Source: an uncultured Paracoccaceae bacterium (GTDB lineage: Bacteria; Pseudomonadota; Alphaproteobacteria; Rhodobacterales; Rhodobacteraceae). From it: DNA of 64,000 bases. This document shows, piece by piece, positions 1-8,930 of the stretch. The stretch's first letter is position 1, and each line of letters opens with the position of its first letter. The notes beneath the pieces are model-generated. The model was not told where the DNA came from. It saw nothing but the letters and a program-made list of their open reading frames with translations, and did not search any database. Position numbers and translations under genes: made by a program. Where the stretch lies: assembly GCA_947498985.1 (NCBI GenBank), contig CANMMF010000005.1, positions 62,001 through 126,000 on the forward strand. Direction: 5' to 3'.

Positions 1-196
1 TGCGGATCAGCGATTGCGCCGCCAGCCGTTTCAGCGCCTCGCGCACGGTGGTGCGGGAGACGTCGAACTGCTCGGCCAGCTCCGCCTCGGACGGCAGCCG
101 CTCATCGACGATCAGCTGCCCCGACATGATGGCATCGCGGATCGCCTTGGCGATCTGGGCGGAGAGGTCGGCGGAGGAGGATGGGTCAATTTTCAT
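1..196 (-). CDS. dmdR: GntR-family transcriptional regulator, DmdR-like (3' part outside window)
   Basis: Only the first 65 codons are present; the gene runs off the left edge. Reading the minus strand from the ATG at 194-196 gives a winged helix-turn-helix of GntR type, with the motifs LPSEAELAEQF and VSRTTVREALKRL near residues 34-58. The gene diverges from an operon ending in dmdA and acuI. In Ruegeria pomeroyi a GntR regulator (DmdR) next to dmdA has been described as controlling dmdA-acuI; the same role here is inferred from family and position. The effector domain is not visible, so the ligand cannot be judged. The ATG lies only two bases from a large palindrome, which suggests autoregulation. 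Confidence is high for GntR and moderate for the DmdR name. Confidence 0.85.
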   Translation of the reverse strand, partial: MKIDPSSSADLSAQIAKAIRDAIMSGQLIVDERLPSEAELAEQFDVSRTTVREALKRLAAQSLIR

Positions 197-197
197 T

Positions 198-221
198 TGT
201 CAGACAATTAAATGTCTGACA
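198..221. promoter_or_regulatory. 24-bp inverted repeat, probable GntR operator
   Basis: Two perfect 9-bp arms, TGTCAGACA and TGTCTGACA, flank a 6-bp AT-only centre. The site lies between the divergent GntR gene (start at 196) and the DUF2182-dmdA operon (start at 259). Its size and symmetry suit a GntR dimer. It covers the putative -10 of the regulator gene and lies upstream of the forward operon, so one bound dimer could repress both directions. Binding is inferred. Confidence 0.75.
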
Positions 222-234
222 TTTCTTTCGTCAA
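207..234 (-). promoter_or_regulatory. Putative sigma-70 promoter of the GntR gene
   Basis: On the minus strand, TTGACG (229-234) is followed by a 16-bp spacer and TTTAAT (207-212), five of six matches to a -10 box. The expected transcription start is near 200, leaving only about four untranslated bases before the ATG at 196. The transcript may therefore be nearly leaderless. The operator palindrome overlaps the -10 and start point. Confidence 0.5.
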
Positions 235-258
235 GGGTGAGTCGCGGTGGAGGGCGGC

Positions 259-1047
259 ATGAACTGGGTGTTTCGCAGTGCCGCGTGGCTCACGGTCTTT
301 GCCGGTATTCTGCTGGCCTGGGTCTGGCTCTACGTGATGGCGATGGACATGGATCTTGACCTTCTGGGCCGCCCCGGTGCCATGGGCGCGGCCATGCAGG
401 CGATGGATCCGCGCATGCCGATGGACATGCCGATGGCGCGTTTCGGCCCGCTTTTTGCGATGTGGGCGGTGATGATGGCGGCGATGATGCTGCCGACCAT
501 GGCGCCCACGCTGAGCGCCTACGAGGATCTCATGCAGAGCGCCGACGGCTCGGTTTCAGGCTGGGTCGGCATGCTGGCAGGCTACCTCGCGGTCTGGATC
601 GCGTTTGCCGCACTCATTGCCGGCGCGCAGCTTCTGCTGCTCTTCGGCGGGGTGGTCGACATGCTGGGCATCGCCACGTCGCTCTGGCTGCAGGCGGGGC
701 TTCTGATCGTTGTAGGGGCGTTCCAGTTCACCCGAGTGAAGGAAATCTGCCACGGCGTCTGCCACGCGCCGATGTCCTATTTCCTGGGCCATTGGCGCCC
801 CGGTGGCCTTGGCGGGTTGCGCATGGGGCTGGGGCTCGGGGTCTATTGCGTCGGCTGCTGCTGGGGGTTCATGGCGCTGGGCTTTGTCGGCGGGGTGATG
901 AACCTGGCCTGGATGGGTCTGGCCACGCTCTTCATGGTGCTCGAGAAACTGCCACAGATCGGGCACCGCGTGATGCGGCCCGGCGGAGTGGCCTTGATAC
1001 TGGCGGGGCTGGCGCTTCTGGCGCGCCCGCTGATGACAGGAGGATAA
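259..1047 (+). CDS. DUF2182 integral membrane protein, Met-rich
   Basis: About 262 aa with around six hydrophobic segments, matching the DUF2182 family of predicted metal-binding membrane proteins. An N-terminal hydrophobic helix is followed by a methionine-rich loop (repeated MDM/MPM motifs, residues about 30-65), then more helices. A cysteine-containing helix (VYCVGCCWG) lies near residue 197. The start at 259 is preferred over an upstream in-frame GTG at 247 because GGAGG (249-253) is correctly spaced for it. It is first in a run of overlapping genes ending in dmdA and is followed at once by a DUF1326 gene, its frequent partner. Met and Cys richness suggests a soft metal such as copper, but this is inference; no function is established. 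Confidence 0.8.
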   Translation: MNWVFRSAAWLTVFAGILLAWVWLYVMAMDMDLDLLGRPGAMGAAMQAMDPRMPMDMPMARFGPLFAMWAVMMAAMMLPTMAPTLSAYEDLMQSADGSVSGWVGMLAGYLAVWIAFAALIAGAQLLLLFGGVVDMLGIATSLWLQAGLLIVVGAFQFTRVKEICHGVCHAPMSYFLGHWRPGGLGGLRMGLGLGVYCVGCCWGFMALGFVGGVMNLAWMGLATLFMVLEKLPQIGHRVMRPGGVALILAGLALLARPLMTGG

Positions 1048-1048
1048 G

Positions 1049-1759
1049 ATGGCCGTGAGAAAAAAGCCCGACGCCGACCGGTTGCCGGTCAGCCAGCGGA
1101 TCGACAGCCGCATGCAGAACCCCAAACGGCGCAAGATGACGCCGACCGAGTGGGAGATCATCGGCGAGCTTTTCATGAACTGCTCCTGCGAGGTGGTCTG
1201 CCCCTGTGGGATCTCGCTGGGCCAGCACCCGCCGACCTATGGCTATTGCCAGACCTGGTTTGCCATGCAGATCGACGAGGGGCATTTCGAAGGCGAGAGC
1301 CTGGCCGGGATCAACGTGGCGCTGCTGATCGACATCCCCGGGCGCATGGCCGAAGGCAACTGGAAGGTCGCGGCCTATGTGGATGAAAGCGCCAGCGGCA
1401 AGGCCTATAACGGTCTGCTGCAGATCCTCACCGGGGCGGCGGGCGGCAATACCGGCGTTTTCACCTTCCTCGTCTCGGAGATCCTCGGCGCCGAGCGCGA
1501 GAAGGTGGTGATCGAGAAGGACGGGCGGCGGCGCAAGATCACCGTGGGCCGCAAGATCCAGGGCGAGATCGAGATGATCCCCGGCAAGGACCCTTCGGTG
1601 CCGGTGTCGATGGAGAACACGCAATACTGGATGGGCCCGACGATCTACCCGGCGGTCGGGCTGAAGTCCAAGGTCCGCGATTACGGCCGGGTGTGGGATT
1701 TCGAAGGCAAATCGGGCGACATCATCCCGGTTCACTGGACAGGCCCCGGACGGCGATGA
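1049..1759 (+). CDS. DUF1326 domain protein with N-terminal cysteine cluster
   Basis: 236 aa, soluble, fitting the DUF1326 family. A cysteine cluster (NCSCEVVCPCG, residues about 48-58) and a further Cys near 68 resemble a metal or thiol site. The start is fixed by AGGAGG at 1038-1043; the upstream DUF2182 gene stops two bases before. The 3' end overlaps the DinB gene by four bases (ATGA). DUF1326 genes are commonly found beside DUF2182 genes, so a shared metal-related process is likely, but the biochemistry is unknown. Its position in the dmdA operon is the interesting point. Confidence 0.8.
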   Translation: MAVRKKPDADRLPVSQRIDSRMQNPKRRKMTPTEWEIIGELFMNCSCEVVCPCGISLGQHPPTYGYCQTWFAMQIDEGHFEGESLAGINVALLIDIPGRMAEGNWKVAAYVDESASGKAYNGLLQILTGAAGGNTGVFTFLVSEILGAEREKVVIEKDGRRRKITVGRKIQGEIEMIPGKDPSVPVSMENTQYWMGPTIYPAVGLKSKVRDYGRVWDFEGKSGDIIPVHWTGPGRR

Positions 1760-2271
1760 TCACGCCCGGATATTGCCAGACCATGGCGCGCTACAACGCC
1801 TGGCAGAACCATTCGCTCTATCACGCGGCCGCGGGGCTCGATGACGCCGCGCGCGATGCCGAGCGCGGCGCGTTCTGGGGCAGCATCCGCAAGACCTTGG
1901 CGCATCTGCTCTGGGGCGACACGCTCTGGATTGCGCGGTTCGATGGCGGGGCGGGGCCGGATGCCGGCGCGCTGGAGGCGCTGGAGCGCTACGACTGGGC
2001 CATGCTCTGGTCGGCGCGCCCGGCGCTCGATGCGCGCATCGCCGGTTGGGCGTGGTCGATCACGGACGCGGATCTCGATGGCGATCTGACCTGGCATTCG
2101 GGGTTCCTCAAGCGCGATATCACCAAGCCCAGGGCGCTCTGCGTCATGCAGCTTTTCAACCACCAGACCCATCATCGCGGGCAGGTGCACGCGATGCTGA
2201 CCGCGGCGGGGGCAAAACCCGAGGACACGGATCTGCCCTTCATGCCAGAGGATATCCCGGAATGGCGCTGA
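1756..2271 (+). CDS. DinB-family four-helix protein
   Basis: 171 aa. Family features are visible: an N-terminal YNAWQNHSLY helix, LAHLLWGD near residue 51, and a C-terminal NHQTHHRGQ motif near 135. In DinB/YfiT-like proteins these histidines bind a divalent metal. Many family members are thiol-dependent transferases (bacillithiol, mycothiol or glutathione); the substrate here is unknown. The ATG at 1756 overlaps the DUF1326 stop (ATGA) and the gene overlaps dmdA by ten bases, indicating translational coupling. A thiol transferase next to DMSP demethylation, which yields methanethiol further downstream, is a tempting but unproven link. Confidence 0.8.
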   Translation: MITPGYCQTMARYNAWQNHSLYHAAAGLDDAARDAERGAFWGSIRKTLAHLLWGDTLWIARFDGGAGPDAGALEALERYDWAMLWSARPALDARIAGWAWSITDADLDGDLTWHSGFLKRDITKPRALCVMQLFNHQTHHRGQVHAMLTAAGAKPEDTDLPFMPEDIPEWR

Positions 2272-3365
2272 TCTCTCCGTCGCGGCGGCTGCGCCGCACG
2301 CCGTTTTCCGAAGGGGTCGAGGCTGCGGGCGTCAAGGCCTACACGGTCTATAACCACATGCTGCTGCCGACGCTGTTTGCCACGCCGGAAGAGGATTACC
2401 GCCATCTGAAATCCGCGGTGCAGGTCTGGGACGTGTCCTGCGAACGGCAGGTGGAGCTGCGCGGCCCGGACAGCGCGCGGCTGATGCAGATGCTGACGCC
2501 GCGCGATCTGCGCGGCATGCTGCCGGGGCAGTGTTTCTACGTGCCCATCGTCGACGAGACCGGCGGCATGCTCAACGATCCGGTGGCGGTGAAGCTGGCC
2601 GAGGACCGCTGGTGGATCTCGATCGCGGATTCGGATCTGCTGTTCTGGGTCAAGGGCATCGTCTACGGCTTCCGGCTCGATGTGCTGGTCGATGAGCCGG
2701 ATGTCTCGCCGCTTGCGGTGCAGGGGCCGCTGGCGGACGACCTCGCGGCGCGGGTCTTTGGCGACAGCGTGCGCGATCTGCGGTTCTTCCGCTTCGGCTG
2801 GTTCGAGTTCGAAGGCCGCAGCCATGTGGTGGCGCGGTCGGGCTATTCAAAGCAGGGCGGGTTCGAGATCTATGTGGACGGCACCGACGCGGGCATGCCG
2901 CTCTGGCACGCGCTGATGGAGGCGGGCGCCGATCTCGACGTGCGGGCGGGCTGCCCCAACAGCATCGAACGGATCGAAGGCGGTTTGCTGAGCTATGGCA
3001 ACGACATGGACCGCACCAACACGCCGCATGAATGCGGTCTGGGCCGGTTCTGCAACACCGCGACGGCGATTGGCTGCGTCGGGCGCGATGCGCTGTTGCG
3101 GGTGGCGCAGGAAGGGCCGGTGCGGCAGATCCGGGCGCTCTCCATCGACGGGCCGCCGACGCCCAGCTGCGCCCGGCACTGGCCGGTGAAGGCGGGCGAC
3201 AAGCTGGTCGGACGGGTGTCGAGTGCGGCCTGGTCACCCGATCACCAGACCAATGTGGCCATTGGCATGGTGCGGATGACCCATTGGGACGAGGGCACGG
3301 CGCTGACGGTCGAGGCGCCGGACGGGCTGCGCGACGCGGTGGTGCACGAGACATTCTGGGCGTAG
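2262..3365 (+). CDS. dmdA: Dimethylsulfoniopropionate demethylase
   Basis: 367 aa, GcvT-like tetrahydrofolate-dependent methyltransferase fold. DmdA transfers a methyl group from DMSP to tetrahydrofolate, giving methylmercaptopropionate, the first step of the demethylation pathway in roseobacters. The N-terminus (SPSRRLRRTPF, then VKAYTVYNHMLLPT) and internal blocks (VWDVSCERQVELRGPD; MLTPRDLRGMLPGQC; PIVDETGGMLNDPV) match roseobacter DmdA as I recall it, rather than general aminomethyltransferases. The ATG at 2262 overlaps the DinB gene. acuI follows after 238 bp of repeats, the same order as in Ruegeria pomeroyi. Expression is probably controlled from the GntR operator at 198-221. Confidence 0.92.
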   Translation: MALISPSRRLRRTPFSEGVEAAGVKAYTVYNHMLLPTLFATPEEDYRHLKSAVQVWDVSCERQVELRGPDSARLMQMLTPRDLRGMLPGQCFYVPIVDETGGMLNDPVAVKLAEDRWWISIADSDLLFWVKGIVYGFRLDVLVDEPDVSPLAVQGPLADDLAARVFGDSVRDLRFFRFGWFEFEGRSHVVARSGYSKQGGFEIYVDGTDAGMPLWHALMEAGADLDVRAGCPNSIERIEGGLLSYGNDMDRTNTPHECGLGRFCNTATAIGCVGRDALLRVAQEGPVRQIRALSIDGPPTPSCARHWPVKAGDKLVGRVSSAAWSPDHQTNVAIGMVRMTHWDEGTALTVEAPDGLRDAVVHETFWA

Positions 3366-3410
3366 CTGCGCCACGGCTGTGCGGGAGGGGCAGGGCGCCG
3401 CCTTGCGTCA

Positions 3411-3558
3411 GGATCGAGTGGGGGCTGGCCTCCATACGCTGGAACAGGTGGGGGCCAGCCCCCACACGCTGGAAAAAGTGGGGGCCAGCCTCCACACGCT
3501 GGATAGGTGGGGGCCAGCCCCCACACGCTGGATAGGTGGGGGCCAGCCCCCACACCCC
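3411..3558. repeat. Five tandem 29-30 bp palindromic units between dmdA and acuI
   Basis: Units start at 3411, 3441, 3471, 3501 and 3530. Each begins GGA, runs through GTGGGGGC-CA-GCCCCCAC or a near match, and ends ACGCT. The core has an 8-bp perfect stem with a two-base centre, so each unit can fold as a hairpin in RNA. Units 1 and 3 carry base changes that weaken the stem (one unit-1 change is offset by a matching loss in the other arm). The array merges at its right end with a dispersed repeat. It could end transcription partially, protect the dmdA 3' end, or bind a protein; none is shown. Confidence 0.9.
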
Positions 3559-3583
3559 CGGCGATATTTGTAAAGAGAAGAAA
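3541..3583 (+). repeat. Dispersed intergenic repeat, copy A
   Basis: The pattern is a GC-rich hairpin, then CCCCCGGCGATATTT, then AAAGAGAAGAAA. The same tail occurs at 28261-28283 and 53080-53126, and a diverged version at 60557-60602. All four copies lie between genes. This copy ends 20 bp before the acuI start. Confidence 0.75.
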
Positions 3584-3603
3584 CACGGAAAAGAGGACGA
3601 GAG

Positions 3604-4599
3604 ATGAGCTTTGATGCATTGGTGGTTCGCAAGGACGAGGAGAGCGGCAAGACAAGCGCGCAGGTGGAGCAGATCGGCCTCGAGGATCTGCCCGAGGGCG
3701 ATGTGACGGTTGCGGTCGAGTATTCCACCGTGAACTACAAGGACGGGCTGTGCGTCGGGCCGGGGGGCGGGCTGGTGCGCAAATACCCGCATGTGCCGGG
3801 GATCGACTTTGCCGGCACCGTGGAGGCGTCGGAAGACGACCGCTACGCGCCCGGTGACAAGGTGGTGCTGACCGGCTGGCGCGTCGGCGAGGTGCATTGG
3901 GGTGGCTATGCGCAAAAGGCGCGGGTCAAGGCCGACTGGCTGGTGCCGTTGCCCCAGGGGCTCGACACCCGCGCAGCGATGGCGGTGGGCACGGCGGGCT
4001 TCACCGCGATGCTGGCGGTGATGGCGCTCGAGGATCACGGGCTCAGCCCCGACAAGGGTGAGGTTCTGGTGACCGGGGCCGCGGGCGGCGTGGGCTCGGT
4101 GGCCACGGCGATCCTCGGCAAGCTGGGCTATGACGTGGCCGGTGTGACCGGGCGGCCGGAGCAGGAGGAGTATCTCAGGGGGCTGGGCGCCAGGCGCATC
4201 GTTGCGCGCGACGAGATCAACGAGACCGTCAAGCGCCCGCTCGAGGCGGAGACCTGGGCGGGCTGCGTCGATGCGGTGGGCGGCGCGATGCTCGCGCGCG
4301 TGCTGGGGCAGATGACATATGGCGGCTCGGTCGCGGCGGTGGGGCTTGCCGGCGGGGCAGGGCTGCCTGCGACGGTGATCCCGTTCCTGCTGCGCGGCGT
4401 CAACCTGCTGGGCATCGACAGCGTGATGCAGCCTTTCGAGAACCGCCAGCGCGCCTGGCAGCGGATCGCGCAGGATCTGCCGATGGACAAGCTCGACGCC
4501 ATGGTGCATCCCGCCACGCTGGCCGATCTGCCGCAGCTTGGCGCCGATATTCTCAAAGGGCAGGTGCGGGGCCGCGTGGTGGTGGACGTGAACGGCTGA
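3604..4599 (+). CDS. acuI: Acryloyl-CoA reductase (NADPH)
   Basis: 331 aa, zinc-free medium-chain dehydrogenase/reductase of the YhdH/AcuI type. AcuI reduces acryloyl-CoA to propionyl-CoA, detoxifying the acrylate product of DMSP lyase cleavage and feeding carbon to central metabolism. Visible features are an N-terminal GroES-like domain with the NYKDGL motif (about residue 45), GIDFAGTV, and a Rossmann motif GAAGGVGSVA near residue 158. The pairing with dmdA matches Ruegeria pomeroyi, where both are DMSP genes. A purine-rich stretch (AGAGGACGAGAG) precedes the ATG. The repeat array upstream may uncouple its expression from dmdA. Confidence 0.9.
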   Translation: MSFDALVVRKDEESGKTSAQVEQIGLEDLPEGDVTVAVEYSTVNYKDGLCVGPGGGLVRKYPHVPGIDFAGTVEASEDDRYAPGDKVVLTGWRVGEVHWGGYAQKARVKADWLVPLPQGLDTRAAMAVGTAGFTAMLAVMALEDHGLSPDKGEVLVTGAAGGVGSVATAILGKLGYDVAGVTGRPEQEEYLRGLGARRIVARDEINETVKRPLEAETWAGCVDAVGGAMLARVLGQMTYGGSVAAVGLAGGAGLPATVIPFLLRGVNLLGIDSVMQPFENRQRAWQRIAQDLPMDKLDAMVHPATLADLPQLGADILKGQVRGRVVVDVNG

Positions 4600-4900
4600 C
4601 CCGGCCCGTGGCATCAAGCGGCGGGTGATGCGGCCCGCGTTGCGCAAATTGGGCGTGCCCGCGATGACCCTCAGCGCGGGGGGCGCCGCCGTCGGACAGC
4701 CCCGAAGCGGCGTGCCGTGTCGTTTTCGCGATCTGGCCCGCCGTACCTGTTTGTTTCCCGGCGCCGCTTTCGGTTACCGTTTGGGGTGAAGCGCTCCGGC
4801 AGCGGGGCGCTGTCCAATCGCCTTACCGCGCATCGGGCGCGGCGGCCGGTGCGCCGGCCTCCTGTCAGACCGCGGCGGGTGACAACAAGGAGGGACAGAC
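4600..4900. other. Intergenic region acuI-uspA
   Basis: About 300 bp with no convincing gene. A weak promoter candidate for the stress-protein gene is TTGTTT (4751-4756), 17 bp, TTACCG (4774-4779). No clear intrinsic terminator was seen after acuI. AAGGAGG just before 4895 is the ribosome-binding site of the next gene. Confidence 0.5.
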
Positions 4901-5314
4901 GTGTTCAAACGCATCATGGTGCCGGTCGACCTGGCGCATGTCGAGACGCTGGACAAGGCGATGACCTGCGCAAGCGATCTGGCCAGACAATACGGCGCAT
5001 CGGTGGTCTATGTCGGGGTGACCGCGTCCACACCGGGATCGGTTGCGCATAATCCCGGCGAATTCGCCGATAAGCTTGCCGATTTTGCACGCGCACAGGG
5101 GGCCGCGCATGGCATCGCGGCCGAGGCCCATGCGGTGACCAGCCACGATCCGACCAGCGATCTCGACCCGAGCCTGCTGAAGGCGGTCGAGGCCACCGGC
5201 GCCGATCTTGTGGTGATGGCGAGCCACGTGCCGGGCCTTACCGACTATATCTGGCCCTCGAATGGCGGCACCATTGCGGGCCACGCCAGGGTCTCGGTGC
5301 TGGTTGTCCGCTAG
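4901..5314 (+). CDS. Universal stress protein, UspA family
   Basis: 137 aa, single Usp domain. The N-terminus FKRIMVPVDL and the central ADLVVMASH are typical. In place of the usual C-terminal G2xG9xG[ST] nucleotide loop there is a reduced SNGGTIAGHARVSVLVV version, so ATP binding is uncertain. The start is GTG at 4901, chosen because AAGGAGG sits seven bases upstream and no better ATG exists. It lies 68 bp before the BCCT transporter gene on the same strand. Such Usp-transporter pairs suggest a regulatory partner for the transporter, possibly sensing energy or osmotic state; this is inference. Confidence 0.85.
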   Translation: MFKRIMVPVDLAHVETLDKAMTCASDLARQYGASVVYVGVTASTPGSVAHNPGEFADKLADFARAQGAAHGIAAEAHAVTSHDPTSDLDPSLLKAVEATGADLVVMASHVPGLTDYIWPSNGGTIAGHARVSVLVVR

Positions 5315-5382
5315 CAACCCGCGCCCGCGCCTGCGCGCGCGGAAAGACCACATGACCACGACCATAAACAGGGAGGCCATAA

Positions 5383-7110
<1,728 letters not shown>

Positions 7111-7132
7111 GCGCTGACGCTACAGGGGATGG

Positions 7133-7160
7133 AAGGCTCCGGGATCCGTCCCGGGGCCTT
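7133..7160 (+). terminator. Probable intrinsic terminator of the BCCT gene
   Basis: A 12-bp stem (7133-7144 with 7149-7160, one G:T pair) closes a TCCG loop. The descending arm ends CCTT and is followed by TCTCC. The U-tract is short, so termination may be partial. It lies 23 bp after the stop codon. Confidence 0.6.
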
Positions 7161-7375
7161 TCTCCGTGTGGCCCGCCCGGGGAAGGCGGATCCAAAGGAG
7201 CGCTTCCGCGCGCTTTTATTCTGCAAGTGGCACCGCGACGCGCAAATCATGCGGGGGGTGCGGGGGGCAGGCGGGGCAGGCCGCCCGGACGCCGCACGGC
7301 GGCAAGCCTTGACCCGGGGTGCCGCGCGCGCTTGATTGGCCCCGTGCCATCGGGGGCAAACGCGGGGAGGCGGTC

Positions 7376-8575
7376 ATGCTGGACGTGGAGTATGTCAGGG
7401 CGCAGTTTCCGGCGTTTTCCGAGCCGTCGCTGCAGGGCCAGGCGTTTTTCGAGAACGCGGGCGGGTCTTATGCCTGCGCGCCGGTCATCGACCGGCTGAC
7501 ACGGTTCTACACACAACGCCGGGTGCAACCCTACGCGCCTTACGAAGCGTCGCGCCTCGCGGGGGCGGAGATGGAAGAGGCCCGCGCGCGGCTTTCGGCG
7601 CTGCTGGGTGTGGCGCCGGACGAGCTCAGCTTCGGGCCGTCGACGACGCAGAACACCTATGTTCTGGCGCAGGCGTTCCGCCGCTTCATGCGCCCGGGCG
7701 AGGCGATTGTGGTCACCAATCAGGATCACGAGGCCAATAGCGGCCCGTGGCGGCGGCTGGCCGATGACGGCATCGAGATCCGCGAATGGCGCATCGATCC
7801 CGAGACCGGCCATCTCGATCCCGAAGATCTGGGCGCGCTTCTGGACGAAAGCGTGCGGCTGGTCTGTTTTCCGCATTGCTCCAACGTGGTGGGCGAGGTC
7901 AACCCGGTGGTCGAGATCACCGCGCTGGCCCATGCGGCGGGCGCGTTTGTCTGCGTGGACGGGGTGGCGCATGCGCCGCACGGGCTTTCGGATATCGGCA
8001 GTCTGGGGGCGGATATCTATCTCTTTTCCGCCTACAAGACCTATGGGCCGCATCAGGGCATCATGGTGATCCGGCGGGTGCTGGCCGAGACCCTGCCCAA
8101 TCAGGGGCACCGTTTCAACGGCGAGGTGCTGCACAAGCGGTTCACCCCGGCGGGTCCGGATTTTGCGCAGGTCGCGGCCTGCGCCGGCATCGTCGATTAT
8201 GTCGAGGCGCTGGCCGCGCATCACGGCATCACAGTAACGGACGTGCCGGGGCTGATGCGGGCGCATGAAACGCGGCTGCTGGCGCCCTTGCTGGAGATGC
8301 TGCGCGATCGCAACGCGGTGCGGCTGATCGGACCGGATGATGCGGCGCGGCGCGCGCCGACGGTGGCGCTGGCGCTCAACCGACCGGCTCAGGAGGTTGC
8401 CGAAGAGCTGGCCGCGCAGGGCATCATGGCGGAGGGCGGCGATTTCTATGCGGTGCGGCCCTTGCAGGCGATGGGGGTTAACCCGCGGCACGGCGTGTTG
8501 CGGGTGTCGTTCCTGCATTACACCAGCGCGGCGGAGGTCGCGGCGCTGACACAGGCACTGGACGCGGTTTTGTAG
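7376..8575 (+). CDS. Class V aminotransferase / cysteine desulfurase-like PLP enzyme
   Basis: 399 aa. Fold-type I PLP enzyme resembling CsdA-like and isopenicillin-epimerase-like proteins. Visible motifs are NAGGSYACAPV near residue 24, ELSFGPSTTQNT near 83, CVDGVAHAPH near 194 and the Schiff-base lysine in SAYKTYGPHQG near 221. I could not identify the C-terminal cysteine loop that marks a true desulfurase, so desulfurase activity is doubtful. GGGGAGG at 7364-7370 supports the ATG at 7376. It stands alone, with no Fe-S assembly genes nearby. Substrate unknown. Confidence 0.8.
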   Translation: MLDVEYVRAQFPAFSEPSLQGQAFFENAGGSYACAPVIDRLTRFYTQRRVQPYAPYEASRLAGAEMEEARARLSALLGVAPDELSFGPSTTQNTYVLAQAFRRFMRPGEAIVVTNQDHEANSGPWRRLADDGIEIREWRIDPETGHLDPEDLGALLDESVRLVCFPHCSNVVGEVNPVVEITALAHAAGAFVCVDGVAHAPHGLSDIGSLGADIYLFSAYKTYGPHQGIMVIRRVLAETLPNQGHRFNGEVLHKRFTPAGPDFAQVAACAGIVDYVEALAAHHGITVTDVPGLMRAHETRLLAPLLEMLRDRNAVRLIGPDDAARRAPTVALALNRPAQEVAEELAAQGIMAEGGDFYAVRPLQAMGVNPRHGVLRVSFLHYTSAAEVAALTQALDAVL

Positions 8576-8930
8576 CCCCGACCGCTGCCCGCGCAGAGAG
8601 CCGCCCGGAGCCGCGCGCCCGTTCAGCTCACACAGGCCGCCGTGGCACGCCGCGCGCGGCCCGTTGCGCCGAAGCGGGCGCGCGTCTTTCCGCTGGAACA
8701 TGGCGCAGGCGCCTGCGATCTTTTCGCCCGCAACGCTGATTTTGCGGCCGCCCGCCGTGTCATATGCATTTTCGTCGCGTTTCATCCGGCAAGGAACTGA
8801 CGCCGTGCCGCTGCGTTTCAAAAGCGGTGAGGGACGGCCCGGGCGATATTATGCGGTTGCTTTGCGGGCCCGGGCCGTTACCTCCCACTTCAGCACTCCG
8901 CGCAGAGCTTTTCGACAACAGGAGCCCACC
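8576..8930. other. Intergenic region before phr
   Basis: 355 bp with no gene I can support. An open frame continues upstream from phr through this stretch, but it lacks a ribosome-binding site and family similarity, so it is not taken as coding. A GGGCCCGGGCC-type palindrome occurs around 8865-8880. I looked for the ChrR/sigma-E promoter consensus (TGATCC, about 18 bp, TAAG) and did not find it. Confidence 0.4.

Noticed and set aside
3411-3558. Regular repeats that could be read as a CRISPR array
   Set aside because: Units are directly adjacent, 29-30 bp, with no unique spacers and no cas genes; they are tandem palindromes.
4717-5052. 111-codon ORF across the start of the stress-protein gene
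   Set aside because: Arg-rich shadow frame without ribosome-binding site, overlapping a recognised Usp gene.
7129-7335. 68-codon ORF between the BCCT and aminotransferase genes
   Set aside because: It runs through the terminator hairpin and gives an Arg/Gly-rich product with no ribosome-binding site.
8664-8930. Upstream in-frame extension of the photolyase by about 90 codons
   Set aside because: No ribosome-binding site, low-complexity translation, and the family N-terminus starts at 8931.
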